From contig WFMF01000368.1 of the NCBI GenBank assembly GCA_011033025.1, positions 1-64,000 of the forward strand: 64,000 nt of DNA, read 5' to 3'. Under the pieces are notes generated by a model. It did not search any database. It was not told the DNA's origin and saw only the letters and a program-made list of their open reading frames with translations. Shown here piece by piece: positions 44,001-52,100 of the stretch (within the stretch, counting starts at the first letter, position 1; each line of letters starts with the position of its first letter). A program made the translations under genes and the position numbers. This DNA comes from Beroe forskalii. Taxonomy: Eukaryota; Ctenophora; Nuda; Beroida; Beroidae.

Positions 44001-45381
44001 CCGGCTAGCCGGTGAGCTAACCGGCTAGCCGACCGGCCAGCCGGTTAGCCGGCCGGGTAACCCCTACTCCAACACCCCTTTGCCTTCCTTCTCCAAACCT
44101 TCGTTTGCCTTCCTTCTCGGGCATCTGACAGTATTAAGAGCAAAATATTCGAAATCAGCGTATCCAAATTTTCAGGACTGCCTCTCAATCGGCGCATTAG
44201 TGGGTTAACGTATTCTCGCGGTATACCCACGTATCCCGCGCCATGCAACGCCCCACCAAGACAAGAACATAGCTCTGATCCTACTTGGGATCGCACTCAC
44301 TCACGTGCCTTACGTGAAGATGCCTCATCACATGATCTGAACCGAATAGTAGCCAACTGAACGTGTGCAAGGTCTCATATCCCATCGCATCTCGTTAAGG
44401 ATCCCATATCTCGCCATATGAATGGTCTCGTATCACATCACCTCTCGTTAATGAAAGGCGTTATGGTGTCACATGATCACCACCCTCACTGTATAAATAG
44501 CTTGGCGGAGGGTTCTGTTTATCCAGTTTCTTTATGACAAGACCACATCAAAGACGAACACAGTTCCAGAAAAAGATGATGAATCTACCACCTCTTCAGA
44601 TGGCCCTCTTCCACCCCCTTCAGTCCACCTACACAGACTACATCTCCTGCTCCACCCACCTCTCCTGCTCAACCCACCTCTCTACTACTTGCCTCCTCAC
44701 AACATCCTCATCTACCTCTCCACTACGCCCCACAGCACCCACCACTGCCACAGTTTCTACTGGTACCAGTTCTACGAGACATGGCATCCTCAGGAGAACA
44801 GTCCCCGACATCTGTGCCGTATGCGAAGTCAGACACGACCTCTCAACTGTCCAGTCCGACAAGCAAATGCTTGCTACCCACCGCAACTACAGAGATGGGC
44901 AGACACAGACTTCCCCTCTTGACTGTACTTGTGGAGCTCTCTCACCTCTCCCGCCCTTGGTCCCTGTCTCTCAGCCTGATCCTACACCCACTGCTCCAAC
45001 CCAACCTGATCCAGCCCCTTCGCCACGCCGAGCTACACCCCAACCCCCTGCTCCTACTTCACCACCTCCCCCAGCCGACCGGCTGATTGACTAGCCGGCC
45101 GGTTGGCTCACCGGCTGGCCGGCCGGCTAGCCGGCCGGCCAGCCGGTCGTGTCGGAATAGTTCAAGACTGCCAGAGTAACATTTTTAGCTTGCGGAATTA
45201 ACGAAGAAGGAAATCGTTCCAAACAGATTCAGTGTACAGGGGCAACATTTATTGACACTCTCATTATACTCTCCTTATGTAGGGTATGTAATGTGGAATT
45301 TTTTCAGCAAATGTGTTGAAGCCGAATTTGGAGAAAAAGAAGACCGTAGCCATACCAGATGTAGATGACTTTGATGATCAG
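26060..45381 (+). CDS. KIF23: KIF23/MKLP1-like mitotic kinesin, 13 exons, both ends incomplete
   Basis: In animals KIF23/MKLP1 is the plus-end motor of centralspindlin and acts at the spindle midzone in cytokinesis. Exons: 26060-26145, 26363-26508, 26790-26955, 28026-28136, 33103-33213, 33416-33535, 34705-34926, 36868-36984, 38305-38457, 38617-38790, 39065-39145, 42317-43064, 45308-45381; all phases agree. Motor signatures: [27 protein letters not shown] (switch I), [10 protein letters not shown] (switch II), [21 protein letters not shown] and [11 protein letters not shown] neck region then leads to coiled coil (36868-39145), a Pro/Ser-rich tail, and [20 protein letters not shown], which resembles the MKLP1 Arf6-binding segment. 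The N-terminal motor half with the P-loop, and the exon after 45381, were not found. KIF20 is less likely given the tail and the YNNYI-DLLEE match. Introns are long and packed with repeats. Confidence 0.85.
26956..28025. other. KIF23-like intron, C-rich near its acceptor
   Basis: Mostly unremarkable sequence. About 27900-28020 has degenerate repeats of CTACCACCCC type that run into the acceptor at 28025 and act as a long pyrimidine tract. Confidence 0.5.
28337..29500 (+). mobile_element. Degenerate MULE (Mutator-like) transposon in a KIF23-like intron
   Basis: Terminal regions of about 110 bp are inverted copies of each other and carry GGACTTTATGCCGAC repeatedly in both orientations (28345-28447 and about 29395-29490). 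A shared ATCCGGGTGGTACCC lies at or just outside both ends. A transposase remnant lies between. The flanking 28190-28330 and 29510-29590 are unusually GC-rich and may be part of the element. The host intron separates exons ending at 28136 and starting at 33103. Confidence 0.75.
28693..29240 (+). pseudogene. MULE transposase fragment, frameshifted
   Basis: The open part (28693-29001) reads [20 protein letters not shown], then [20 protein letters not shown] and [11 protein letters not shown], which are the DGTF and DxE blocks of the MULE transposase catalytic domain. After a frameshift near 28980 the expected F-HFKQALW and VPEYRVVG blocks follow, then a further break near 29135. The N- and C-terminal parts are absent. 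It is a dead copy. Confidence 0.8.
29605..32898. mobile_element. Foldback-type element with long, internally repeated inverted arms
   Basis: Two inverted arms (about 29605-30395 and 31890-32898) share sequence in opposite orientation, including CTGTGCAAAAATTATTTACA at the outer edge. Each arm is a tandem array of about 160-bp units marked by CATGTAGGTACTCTAAACCC and CCACGCCCACTTTTTG; the left arm has four units. The centre (30420-31880) is unique to the window and holds unassigned frames, for example a plus-strand stretch near 31040-31200 with [18 protein letters not shown]. Long arms built of direct repeats recall FB or Galileo-like foldback elements, but no transposase was recognised. It lies in the same intron as the MULE. 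Confidence 0.8.
33536..34704. other. KIF23-like intron without clear content
   Basis: A 66-codon frame at 33781-33981 has no recognisable domain. Otherwise no repeat or gene structure was seen. Confidence 0.4.
34917..34985 (+). repeat. Tandem duplication across the donor of KIF23-like exon 7
   Basis: The block CTCCTGGACGGTTAGTTCAT spans the end of the exon and its splice donor at 34926/34927. It recurs intact about 36 bp downstream (34953-34972), followed by related GGTTAGTT pieces. The genuine donor is the weak GTTAGT, so two equivalent donors compete. Confidence 0.75.
35053..35934. mobile_element. Poly-G-ended VNTR element, copy 2 (882 bp)
   Basis: Same structure and orientation as copy 1: poly-G then CCAACCCCC on the left, GGTTGG then poly-C on the right, and an interior of tandem units centred on AAATGGTACCATTT. 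It is flanked by the perfect 6-bp duplication GAAATT at 35047-35052 and 35935-35940. It is shorter than copy 1 because it has fewer interior units. It lies in the intron after the exon ending at 34926. Confidence 0.9.
35941..36867. other. KIF23-like intron without clear content
   Basis: Nothing coding was recognised. About 36250-36345 has a faint short tandem repeat with ATGGGTGATTC and CATTGGTC words. Confidence 0.4.
36985..38304. other. KIF23-like intron with a duplicated acceptor region
   Basis: Mostly unremarkable. Near its end the block CAACCCCTCCCTCCTCCCAG followed by GCGGT appears at about 38194-38217 and again, slightly changed, at the true acceptor (38286-38309). The upstream copy is a potential decoy 3' splice site. 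Confidence 0.6.
39244..39870. other. Intron start with CACGTGTGCGTAACGCGTGA repeats
   Basis: Three to four imperfect copies of a unit containing CACGTGTGCGTAA and ACGCGTGA lie at about 39245-39335. They contain E-box-like CACGTG and ACGCGT palindromes. The remaining bases show nothing recognisable. Confidence 0.5.
40851..41133. mobile_element. 283-bp hAT-like MITE with 8-bp target duplication
   Basis: Begins CAGGCCCGTAGACAG and ends CTGGCTACGGGCCTG, a 15-bp terminal inverted repeat with one mismatch. It is flanked by CCCCCTCC at 40843-40850 and 41134-41141. Removing the element and one duplication restores a standard minisatellite unit. CAGG-starting ends with 8-bp duplications are the hAT pattern. 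No coding content. Confidence 0.9.
41167..41997. mobile_element. Second poly-G-ended element family, 831 bp
   Basis: Starts with a G run then TTTCACTGTCCCAATTGTCCC-like sequence and ends with the inverse followed by CCCCCC. It is flanked by the 6-bp duplication AGTAAT (41161-41166 and 41998-42003), which the minisatellite context confirms. Most of the interior is tandem repeats of TGGGACAATTGGGACA-type words, themselves near-palindromic, plus a unique core at about 41530-41870. The sequence differs from the AAATGGTACCATTT family, but the architecture is the same. No transposase seen. Confidence 0.85.
42317..43064 (+). CDS. KIF23: KIF23-like tail exon: disordered region and Arf6-binding-like segment
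   Basis: The largest exon of the kinesin gene, phase 0 in and phase 1 out. It begins [20 protein letters not shown], then has a Tyr-rich patch ([19 protein letters not shown]). About 150 residues follow that are dominated by Pro, Ser, Thr and Lys and are probably disordered and phosphorylated. It ends with [20 protein letters not shown]. In vertebrate MKLP1 the corresponding tail segment with a D-x-W-V-D-H-K-P core binds Arf6. Trp, His and Pro of that core are kept here. It lies just after the minisatellite intron, and its acceptor sits about 75 bp from the last array units. Confidence 0.75.
43540..43700. mobile_element. MITE family copy 2 (partial)
   Basis: Shares GCGAATTTGAGATATGAGTT, GGATGGCCAGGGCGTG and GTCCATAGGTCCAA with the copies at 22750 and 52258. 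The G-rich outer end follows CTTAA. The opposite terminus was not found, so it is truncated or diverged. Confidence 0.7.
44492..44499 (+). promoter_or_regulatory. TATAAATA box upstream of the foldback ORF
   Basis: TATAAATA lies 35-42 bp before the ATG at 44534, in a spacing that would place transcription start just ahead of the ORF. Prediction only. Confidence 0.4.
44534..45094 (+). CDS. Unrecognised Thr/Pro-rich ORF inside the inverted-repeat element
   Basis: A 186-codon frame that starts after the TATA box and ends in the right arm of the element. The first third is Leu/Ser/Thr-rich. The middle contains [11 protein letters not shown] and a later CTCG, which might be a degraded zinc-binding motif. 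The last 60 residues are mostly Pro, Ala, Thr and Ser. Other frames over the same stretch are also long and open, as expected from its C-rich composition, so coding is uncertain. No family recognised. If real, it would be an element-encoded protein nested in a host intron. Confidence 0.3.
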   Translation: MTRPHQRRTQFQKKMMNLPPLQMALFHPLQSTYTDYISCSTHLSCSTHLSTTCLLTTSSSTSPLRPTAPTTATVSTGTSSTRHGILRRTVPDICAVCEVRHDLSTVQSDKQMLATHRNYRDGQTQTSPLDCTCGALSPLPPLVPVSQPDPTPTAPTQPDPAPSPRRATPQPPAPTSPPPPADRLID

Positions 45382-45779
45382 GTAATTTATCACGTTACAT
45401 TCTTTACACGGAATGTCAAGATGCCATGTGGCTACCGACCCCACATTCAAATTTCGCGCTACGTTTCCTAAACAGCAAAATTTTGCTCAAAAATTTTCGT
45501 ATATTAGCATCGTGCTATTATTGTGGTCAGCACTCTTTGTCGCGCGCGCGCCATTCTTTTCAATTTATGCTTGAGCGCGGATTTTCCATTTTTCGATGTA
45601 GACCATCCGACGTCACATACATTTTGGCTGTATAATTTTGGCCATCCTAACAATTGAATTTTAATTGTATCGTCTTAATCGATTTATAGACATCTTTAAA
45701 GCAATTTTGCGTACGGCTTTTTAAAACTTATAGTTCGGAAATGCTATTTTCTGTCCGAACAACGTTGATGTGAGGGATT
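45382..45779. other. Downstream of the last KIF23-like exon found
   Basis: The donor after 45381 (GTAATT) implies another exon. I could not find one with the expected C-terminal MKLP1 sequence between here and 49 kb. Confidence 0.4.
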
Positions 45780-46185
45780 GACTTTCATGGTACACCACTC
45801 TTCCTCGCTGACACCACTATCCCTCTGCGGACACCACTCTTCTGTTCTCCGGCTGACACTACTCTTCTATTCTCCGACTGACTCCACTACTCCTCGGCTC
45901 CCACCAGTCTTTTATCCTCCGACTGACACCACTCTTCTATTCTCCGGCTGACATCGCTCTTCCTCGCTGACACCACTCTTCCTCTGCTGGAACCACTCTT
46001 TTATTCTCCGACTGACATCACTCTTCCTCGGCTGGAACCACTGTTCCTCTGCTGACACCACTCTTCCCCGACTGACACCACTCTTCTTCGGATGACACCA
46101 CTCTTACTCGGCTTACACCACTCTTCTAATCTCCGACTGGCTCTACCGCTCCTTGGCTGACATCACCTTATCTCCGCTGACACCA
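45780..46185. repeat. CTGACACCACTCTTCCTCGG-type minisatellite
   Basis: Degenerate tandem units of about 20-33 bp built on GACACCACTCTTC and TTCTCCGACTGAC. No coding potential. Confidence 0.8.
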
Positions 46186-46199
46186 GTCGACCTATTTTT

Positions 46200-46350
46200 T
46201 GTTTTTTTTGTTAAGGTAAATGTTGTTTTCTGAAAAAAAAATACAAAAAAACAAAAAAAACAAAAAAATACAATAAAAACAAAAAAATACAAAAAACAAA
46301 AACATAAAAAACCAAAAAACATGAAAACCAAAAAATACAAAAAATATGAA
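46200..46350. repeat. A-rich low-complexity tract
   Basis: Runs of A broken by single C or T (ACAAAAAAATACAA type). The minus-strand frame over it is a Phe-rich artefact. Confidence 0.85.
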
Positions 46351-46551
46351 AGGGAATTTGGTTTGTGCCTATTTTGCTGCTGTGGTGTCGTCTTCAAAAT
46401 CGAGTGAAACCACTCTATAAAGTATAATAAAGTATTTTGCGATAGAACGCTACATAGGTGCAGATAATATTTTTTTGCAGTTCCCAAGAAATTTCTTGCA
46501 GTTTGGTTTCATTATAGAACCCTCTGACGTTTTCATGCGGGTCTATAATAT

Positions 46552-46684
46552 ATAGACACTTGCCTGATCGGGTCCATATTGGTTTAGACCCTCGCCCTAC
46601 GGGCTCGGGCCAAAACCGGATACATCCCTCGGGCTTATGCCCTCGGGCAGTATCCCAAAATGGACCCGATAGGCGGGTGTCTAT
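46552..46684. mobile_element. Small inverted-repeat element
   Basis: The left end from 46552 (ATAGACACTTGCCTGATCGG) is mirrored by the right end up to 46684, with a few mismatches over about 31 bp. The interior contains nested CCCTCGCCCTACGGGCTCGG-type hairpins. Just to its right, about 46692-46737, is a module related to others at 61945 and 63240. Confidence 0.65.
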
Positions 46685-46689
46685 CTATT

Positions 46690-47635
46690 TTGTAGCTCAC
46701 TCGGCAGCGCTTCACGCCACCTCGTTCGCAAAAGCTAGTAACAGGCTAATAGGTCGGGCCTTTTCTACAGACCTACAGGGCAGGGTTCTTGGGGCGCAGT
46801 CTCCAGAAGCCAGAGGTTGCAAAAATTTAGAAATTTCGTGGAAGTGATATTTCTACAAGAAAAAATTTTTACTATTCAGTTTACATTTAAAATCCATATT
46901 GGTACTGAATTAAAGGCGGGGGTCTGGAGGCGCAGCCCCCAGGACTCAGGAGCCAGAGGTTGCAAACATGAATGAATTGATTGGAACCATAATTCTACTA
47001 TGAAACCGAAGACCCCAGAAATGCCTGAAAAATCAGATTTTCTTGTGAAACTGAAAACCAAACTGCAGTTTGGACCATAACTTTATTGAAAGGCTCGTCT
47101 TGAATGCTGTGACACTCGAACAAACTGCAGATTTTTCGAGTTAATGTAACATCCATGAAATTAGCTGAGCTGCAATCCTAGAAATTTTGCAGTTTGCTCA
47201 GGGAATTTGCAGTTCCCGTCAGGACCTCCAGTCACCATATCTACAGTGGTGGAACGCTATTTTCTCTACTCTGAACATCTGTAACTCAGAGAGTTTTCGC
47301 CAGATTGTGTTTTACTTCGATACACATTGCTTTTAGACCTAGAGATTTAGCAATAGAGGAGTTCTCAATTTAAGGCGATCGGTCGAAAATTATTTGTCGC
47401 AGGAGGCTTCTAAAAATGTAACTGCCAAATGCTTGAAATTACGTTTAAGACCGAAAATTTAGAATGTAGCCCTATTCGGTGATACAATGACGAAGTGATA
47501 ATGGTTTCTCAATGCCTCAATAAATAGAATGAGAAATCTGTGAAATTGTGAAGCACGTGTTCACGTGGATGTTTTCTAGAATGGGGATTTCAAAAATTTA
47601 TATTTTCGGTTTCGACTTGATTAATTGAAACAAAA
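46690..47635. other. Intergenic stretch with repeat fragments
   Basis: Contains a GGCGCAGCCCCCAGGACTCA-type segment (about 46915-46965) similar to the units of the array at 60.8-61.9 kb. No gene recognised. Confidence 0.45.
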
Positions 47636-47639
47636 TTCT

Positions 47640-48018
47640 TGCCCCACTGGCACAAAATATTGGAATATTTACCATGGAGGGCGCCGAGCAGCTTATGTTG
47701 GACTAATTCCACAACCATGTGCATCAAATCTGGCAGTACTCAGAGACGCAGGATCGAAACCAGGCCACACCCACTCGGTGCTTCATTGAACTTGATCCAA
47801 TCAAGCAAGCTGGACCCAACCTCTGTGGAACCTCCACACTTGCCTTGTTCAATATCTCTGTTGGCTGCCTGTCCTCCATGGAGTCTCATCGCCACTTCCT
47901 GTTTGGAGCTAAAACCCACAGAACTCTCCCTTATCATCGTCTGAAGCTAATCAGGGCATTCAGTCCATTCAAAACAACCTTGAAGTTTTGCATTTCAATG
48001 GCATACCTTCTAATCTAG
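47640..48018 (+). pseudogene. Unrecognised coding-like fragment with a stop
   Basis: From 47673 the frame reads MEGAEQLMLD, then a stop, then FHNHVHQIWQYSETQDRNQA and ELDPIKQAGPNLCGTSTLAL to about 48018. The composition looks like protein rather than noise, and one in-frame stop interrupts it. I do not recognise the family. It could be a retrocopy, a transposon-domain remnant, or an exon in another phase. No poly(A) tract follows. Confidence 0.35.
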
Positions 48019-49126
48019 TGATTATGCAGCATAATTATAGCAAAGAATCACTATTAGGCTCGATGGGCCATGGTTGGGATTATCAAGAATGATGAGACAT
48101 ATGCAATGAGAAAGGTTCTGTGTTCTAACTTTTTGTAAATTGTTACCTCTTGTATTTCAAACCATTGCTTAATATCTTATCAGTTCCTGGTTAATTTGAA
48201 ATACCTCCATACAGTGTTCTGTATATCATTTATTTTGAATCTCCGAGCCTGTTCGAGCTTCTTGTGTATAGGACATTAAATCTTCAAATTAAAATGCTAT
48301 CAGCGTCTCAAAATCATGAAGCTTTTTATCGATATGATATATCCTGAGCAAGTGCTGTAAGCAGTATGTGTAACTGTATTTGTATTTGATTGCTTGTATT
48401 TGATTGCTTGTATTTGTATTTGATAACTTTGGGAATGCAGAGTGTAGTTTTCAATTTGTAAATTATCTGCAATCTGTATCAATCAGAATCGACATTTCAA
48501 TGTACAAGTACAATGAATTTTCACTGAATACGCGGATTTTCCCAAAATTTAGTTTTCCGATCTTCTTGTTGAGTTGTATGTAACGCCGCGCACGTACTCA
48601 AAAAAGCTTAGTGAGAAATAGGGGTGTCGTCTCGCGACACCCCTGGTTAGGGGAAGGTTAGGGCAACCATGAAACTTAAAGTAAAGACGATTAACCTTGT
48701 GTTTTAATTTGTTGTAACTCACTCGCTTATGCTAGAGCACTTTGTGAAATTGAATTTCAACACACTAGTACCAAGTTCCAAATATTTGAATGGTGCTGGG
48801 TTCTCTATGTACCCAATTGAGTACTGGCCAATCTACCACGTTAATTCATGAAAAAATCCCTTGTTTGAGAGTTACCACTGTATTGAGAGTTCCAAGTCTA
48901 TAAGTTAAGTTACTTCGTGTTATGGATCCTTACTTAGCATTTGTTTGCAAGCACTGACTAACAGGGACGAATAGTATGTGGTAATAAGTTTAGTAGATAA
49001 TGGTCAATGTACCATGTAATTTGAAAGTTTGTATCAGGAAATTATTGTCTGTTCTTTCATGCTCAAATTTGGCCAAAATTCTCAACACGACCCAAGAATG
49101 GTATTATTCTTATCTGAAACAGACTG
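48019..49126. other. Intergenic stretch, likely receptor 3' UTR on the minus strand
   Basis: Nothing coding was recognised. The part nearest 49127 is probably the 3' UTR of the minus-strand receptor. A short hairpin lies at 48620-48644. Confidence 0.4.
48620..48644. repeat. Perfect 10-bp stem hairpin
   Basis: AGGGGTGTCG at 48620-48629 pairs with CGACACCCCT at 48635-48644 around a 5-nt loop. It could be a structured element in an RNA or a remnant of a palindromic MITE. The function is unknown. Confidence 0.6.
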
Positions 49127-52100
49127 TTATGTCTCTGATAAGCTGGTTGCAATGTAGAGTTTTCTCATAGGTTGCTTGCCACTGCCATAGTATACACTAT
49201 TAGTGGATTCTTGCATTAATTCAGTTGCATCTGGGATCTCACTGCCATCTCCAGATTGTCTGCTATACCGTTGTAATGCTAGATTTTCTGGCTGTTCCTC
49301 TCTTATGAGTTTCATATACTGACTTTTTTGACTATCATTATCCTTAACTATTTGTGATTCGAAATCATTCAGTGTAAAATTTCGAATGATAGCATGCTCA
49401 TTGTCCCATTTAAGATGGTTATATTCATATGGAGAATTTGACTGTTGCCTCATCTTTTGCTCTGGAAATAATGTGTAGCTTCTGTCTATGGGAATCTGGT
49501 AACAAGGTGTCTGAATCTTCCTTGTTAACTTTGGTGGTAGAACTGGGTGATAGTCAACTGCATCAGCAAACGAAATGCCTCTTGAAGCTGAAGACACTAA
49601 TGGCATGCCAGGAGGTTGTATTTGTGCTTGTGACACTCCCTCCATCAATGACAAGGGGAGTTTTTCCAATTGTTTTTGTACCAGACATCGCAAGATAAAC
49701 ATTAGGTATAGCCCCTGTAATGGTAGGTATTGAGCGTGATAATAAAATATGGTCTTAGTGAGGCATATGACAGTAGGGCATAGAATTAGAAGCCATTTTT
49801 TGTTTCTGAAAAATGTAGGTAACACAACATTGAAAGATTAAAGTACTGACTCCACAGCCAACATGACCAATAGGTCTGCTGTATCTGAGGTCTCATAACC
49901 TGTGAGATTAAATTAATTCGATTAATTCTGAGATTGGTGTTTGAAGTTTCCACAAAACTGCCATGGCATTTGTATATGATACCAATTTAACGATATGTCT
50001 ATGCCCATGTACATACAAGACACTGTGCAATTGGAAATTTCAGAATGGCTCTAATTTCTTGGGGTCCCCACACCTGCCTAATCCTCCATTGTTGCATGAC
50101 TAGGAGTTAAGGTTGATGAGTTTCATTGGAGCATCTAGGATTTGAAGTATTACAAATGAAAAACTTACCTGTAAAATGTTGCAAATGCAAAATGCTGCAT
50201 TTTGTGGTTGAAATTCTATGTCAAGGTATTTGATGCAAAGTATGAATATCCATGGAGCAGATGCCATTGAGGCAAGACATAATATCATAATGTTTATGTT
50301 CAATCTGTTTTTCAGAATATTAACATCCATGTTGTTTGTTTCTTTTGACATCTCACGTCTAGTTGCTCCAATTATTATAGCTAGAAGCAAAATATTGATG
50401 AAAATCAGCACCCATATTGGAAAGTGTAGAATTTCAGTCACTTGATTAAGTTTAACATCTTTTCTTGGGTCTGTTAATGATTTTATTCCTTCAATCACCT
50501 GTGGCATTAGATGGTTAGTTTGCTTTGTTGAATGAATTTAGGATCAGAATTAAATTTTTTGTGATACAACCCTAGTCAGATGTATTTTCAGGGCAAGAAG
50601 TGAAGGAACTGAACCTAGTAATTGAACACCTTTCTAGTATAAAAGATTATCTATAACTTCTGGTTTAACATTTATTTCATTGACAAGCTAGGCTATCACT
50701 CTCTATAAAAACATTTTATGCATATAATATGATATCAAACAGTTATCAGTTACCTTGAATTTACTGAGTAGGAAAAATGGTAAAACCCATGTGCATGGAC
50801 CTAACCAGCCTAGTAGATGATAATAGACCAAGTTGTCAACACTAAAATAAACAGCTGGATTTCCATCAGTCACTGATGAGAGAAGATGAAAGCTAATAAT
50901 AAGCAGCCAAGCCATGTTTCCTAATCCTCCAAGAAGGTGTAAAGATAGTCCAGCATTGCTGTAGGACAAGGAAATTGTGCACAGGAGGGAGTCCACTGAC
51001 CAGAGTAGACCCATGGCAGTATAGTTTATCAAAATTATTCTCATGGTAGTTTTTCTGCTCAAGAAGATGTTTAGAATTAAAGCAGCTATATGTGACAGAA
51101 TAGCAAGTGAGTAACCCACTCCATACCAAAGGGCAATTGGCAGTTTCTTTGTTAAATTGCCATTTATACTAGAATTAGGTGTATTCCAGCAAACCAAGAT
51201 GGTCCCTTTCTCTCGAAGCTCATATTCATAATAGTTGAGCTTGATGCCACTTGATATCAAATATAGTTTACCAGAGCTTGTGATAATGTATTCATCAGAG
51301 GAATATTCCATTTGAGCACATCCTGTGCAAATAATCTGAAATTTTAATTAATTAGGATGCAGAGTTACATGTCATTTTGTGATACTTTCAAAGTTAAGGT
51401 TTGTGTTTTACTGTATTAACAAAGCAGGCCCATAAAGCCTGCAAATACACAGCTCAATTGGCACTGGATTGTACATAGTGTTTAAAATTTGTGAACAAGG
51501 TGCTGTGTGGCTCTTCACAGCTACTTGTTCACAAATTTTAAAGACTAAGTAGAATTCAAATTGATCAAATACTTTTGACTGCATCAAAAAGTTCCAATCA
51601 GATATGAGCAACATGTTGTAATGGGACATGATAGACAGAAACACGAAACACGAAACAGCTATAATGATTGAAATGCTTCTATTCACTTGTTCATTATTCC
51701 AAGGCCTGGGGATTTATGGCTGGCTGTCTGTGGAGGACAGCCTAATTTGGAAAAGTATTGTACTTTTATTAATCATCAAAATCAAATAGGTACACACCTT
51801 GTTATAGGGACCACTAGTATCAAACTGACAATCAATTTGTGTCTGGGGCTGTGTGATATGGTCTACATGTGATGCACTGTTCTCAACCATGACACTATAA
51901 ACCTGTTGATGTTTGTTTGTATCATGATTCGATACCTAGGTACTTGAATCACGATATTTATTCAACTCAAAACCAATCTCTGTTAGACTACTTTGAAAGA
52001 ATGATATTTATTCATTTTTTCATTTACAATTTTTATCAATTAACCTGTCGTCCTATTTGAATCACATCCTCATGGTCTCTTGGGGTCAGCTCAAAATCGC

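Larger units (their letters stand above)
43874..45150. mobile_element. Inverted-repeat element with CCGGCCGGCTAG arms
   Basis: The arms at 43874-44062 and 45070-45150 are built of GCCGGCTAGCCGG words. A block containing CTAGTCAATCAGCCGG in the left arm is matched by its exact inverse in the right arm, so these are true inverted arms and not two unrelated repeats. The interior (44063-45069) holds a TATA box and a 186-codon frame. An 8-of-9-base match (CGGAATGGT / CGGAATAGT) flanks it but is not convincing as a target duplication. It lies in the last identified KIF23-like intron. Confidence 0.65.

Noticed and set aside
46143-46487. Phe-rich minus-strand ORF resembling membrane segments
   Set aside because: Translation of an A-rich low-complexity tract.
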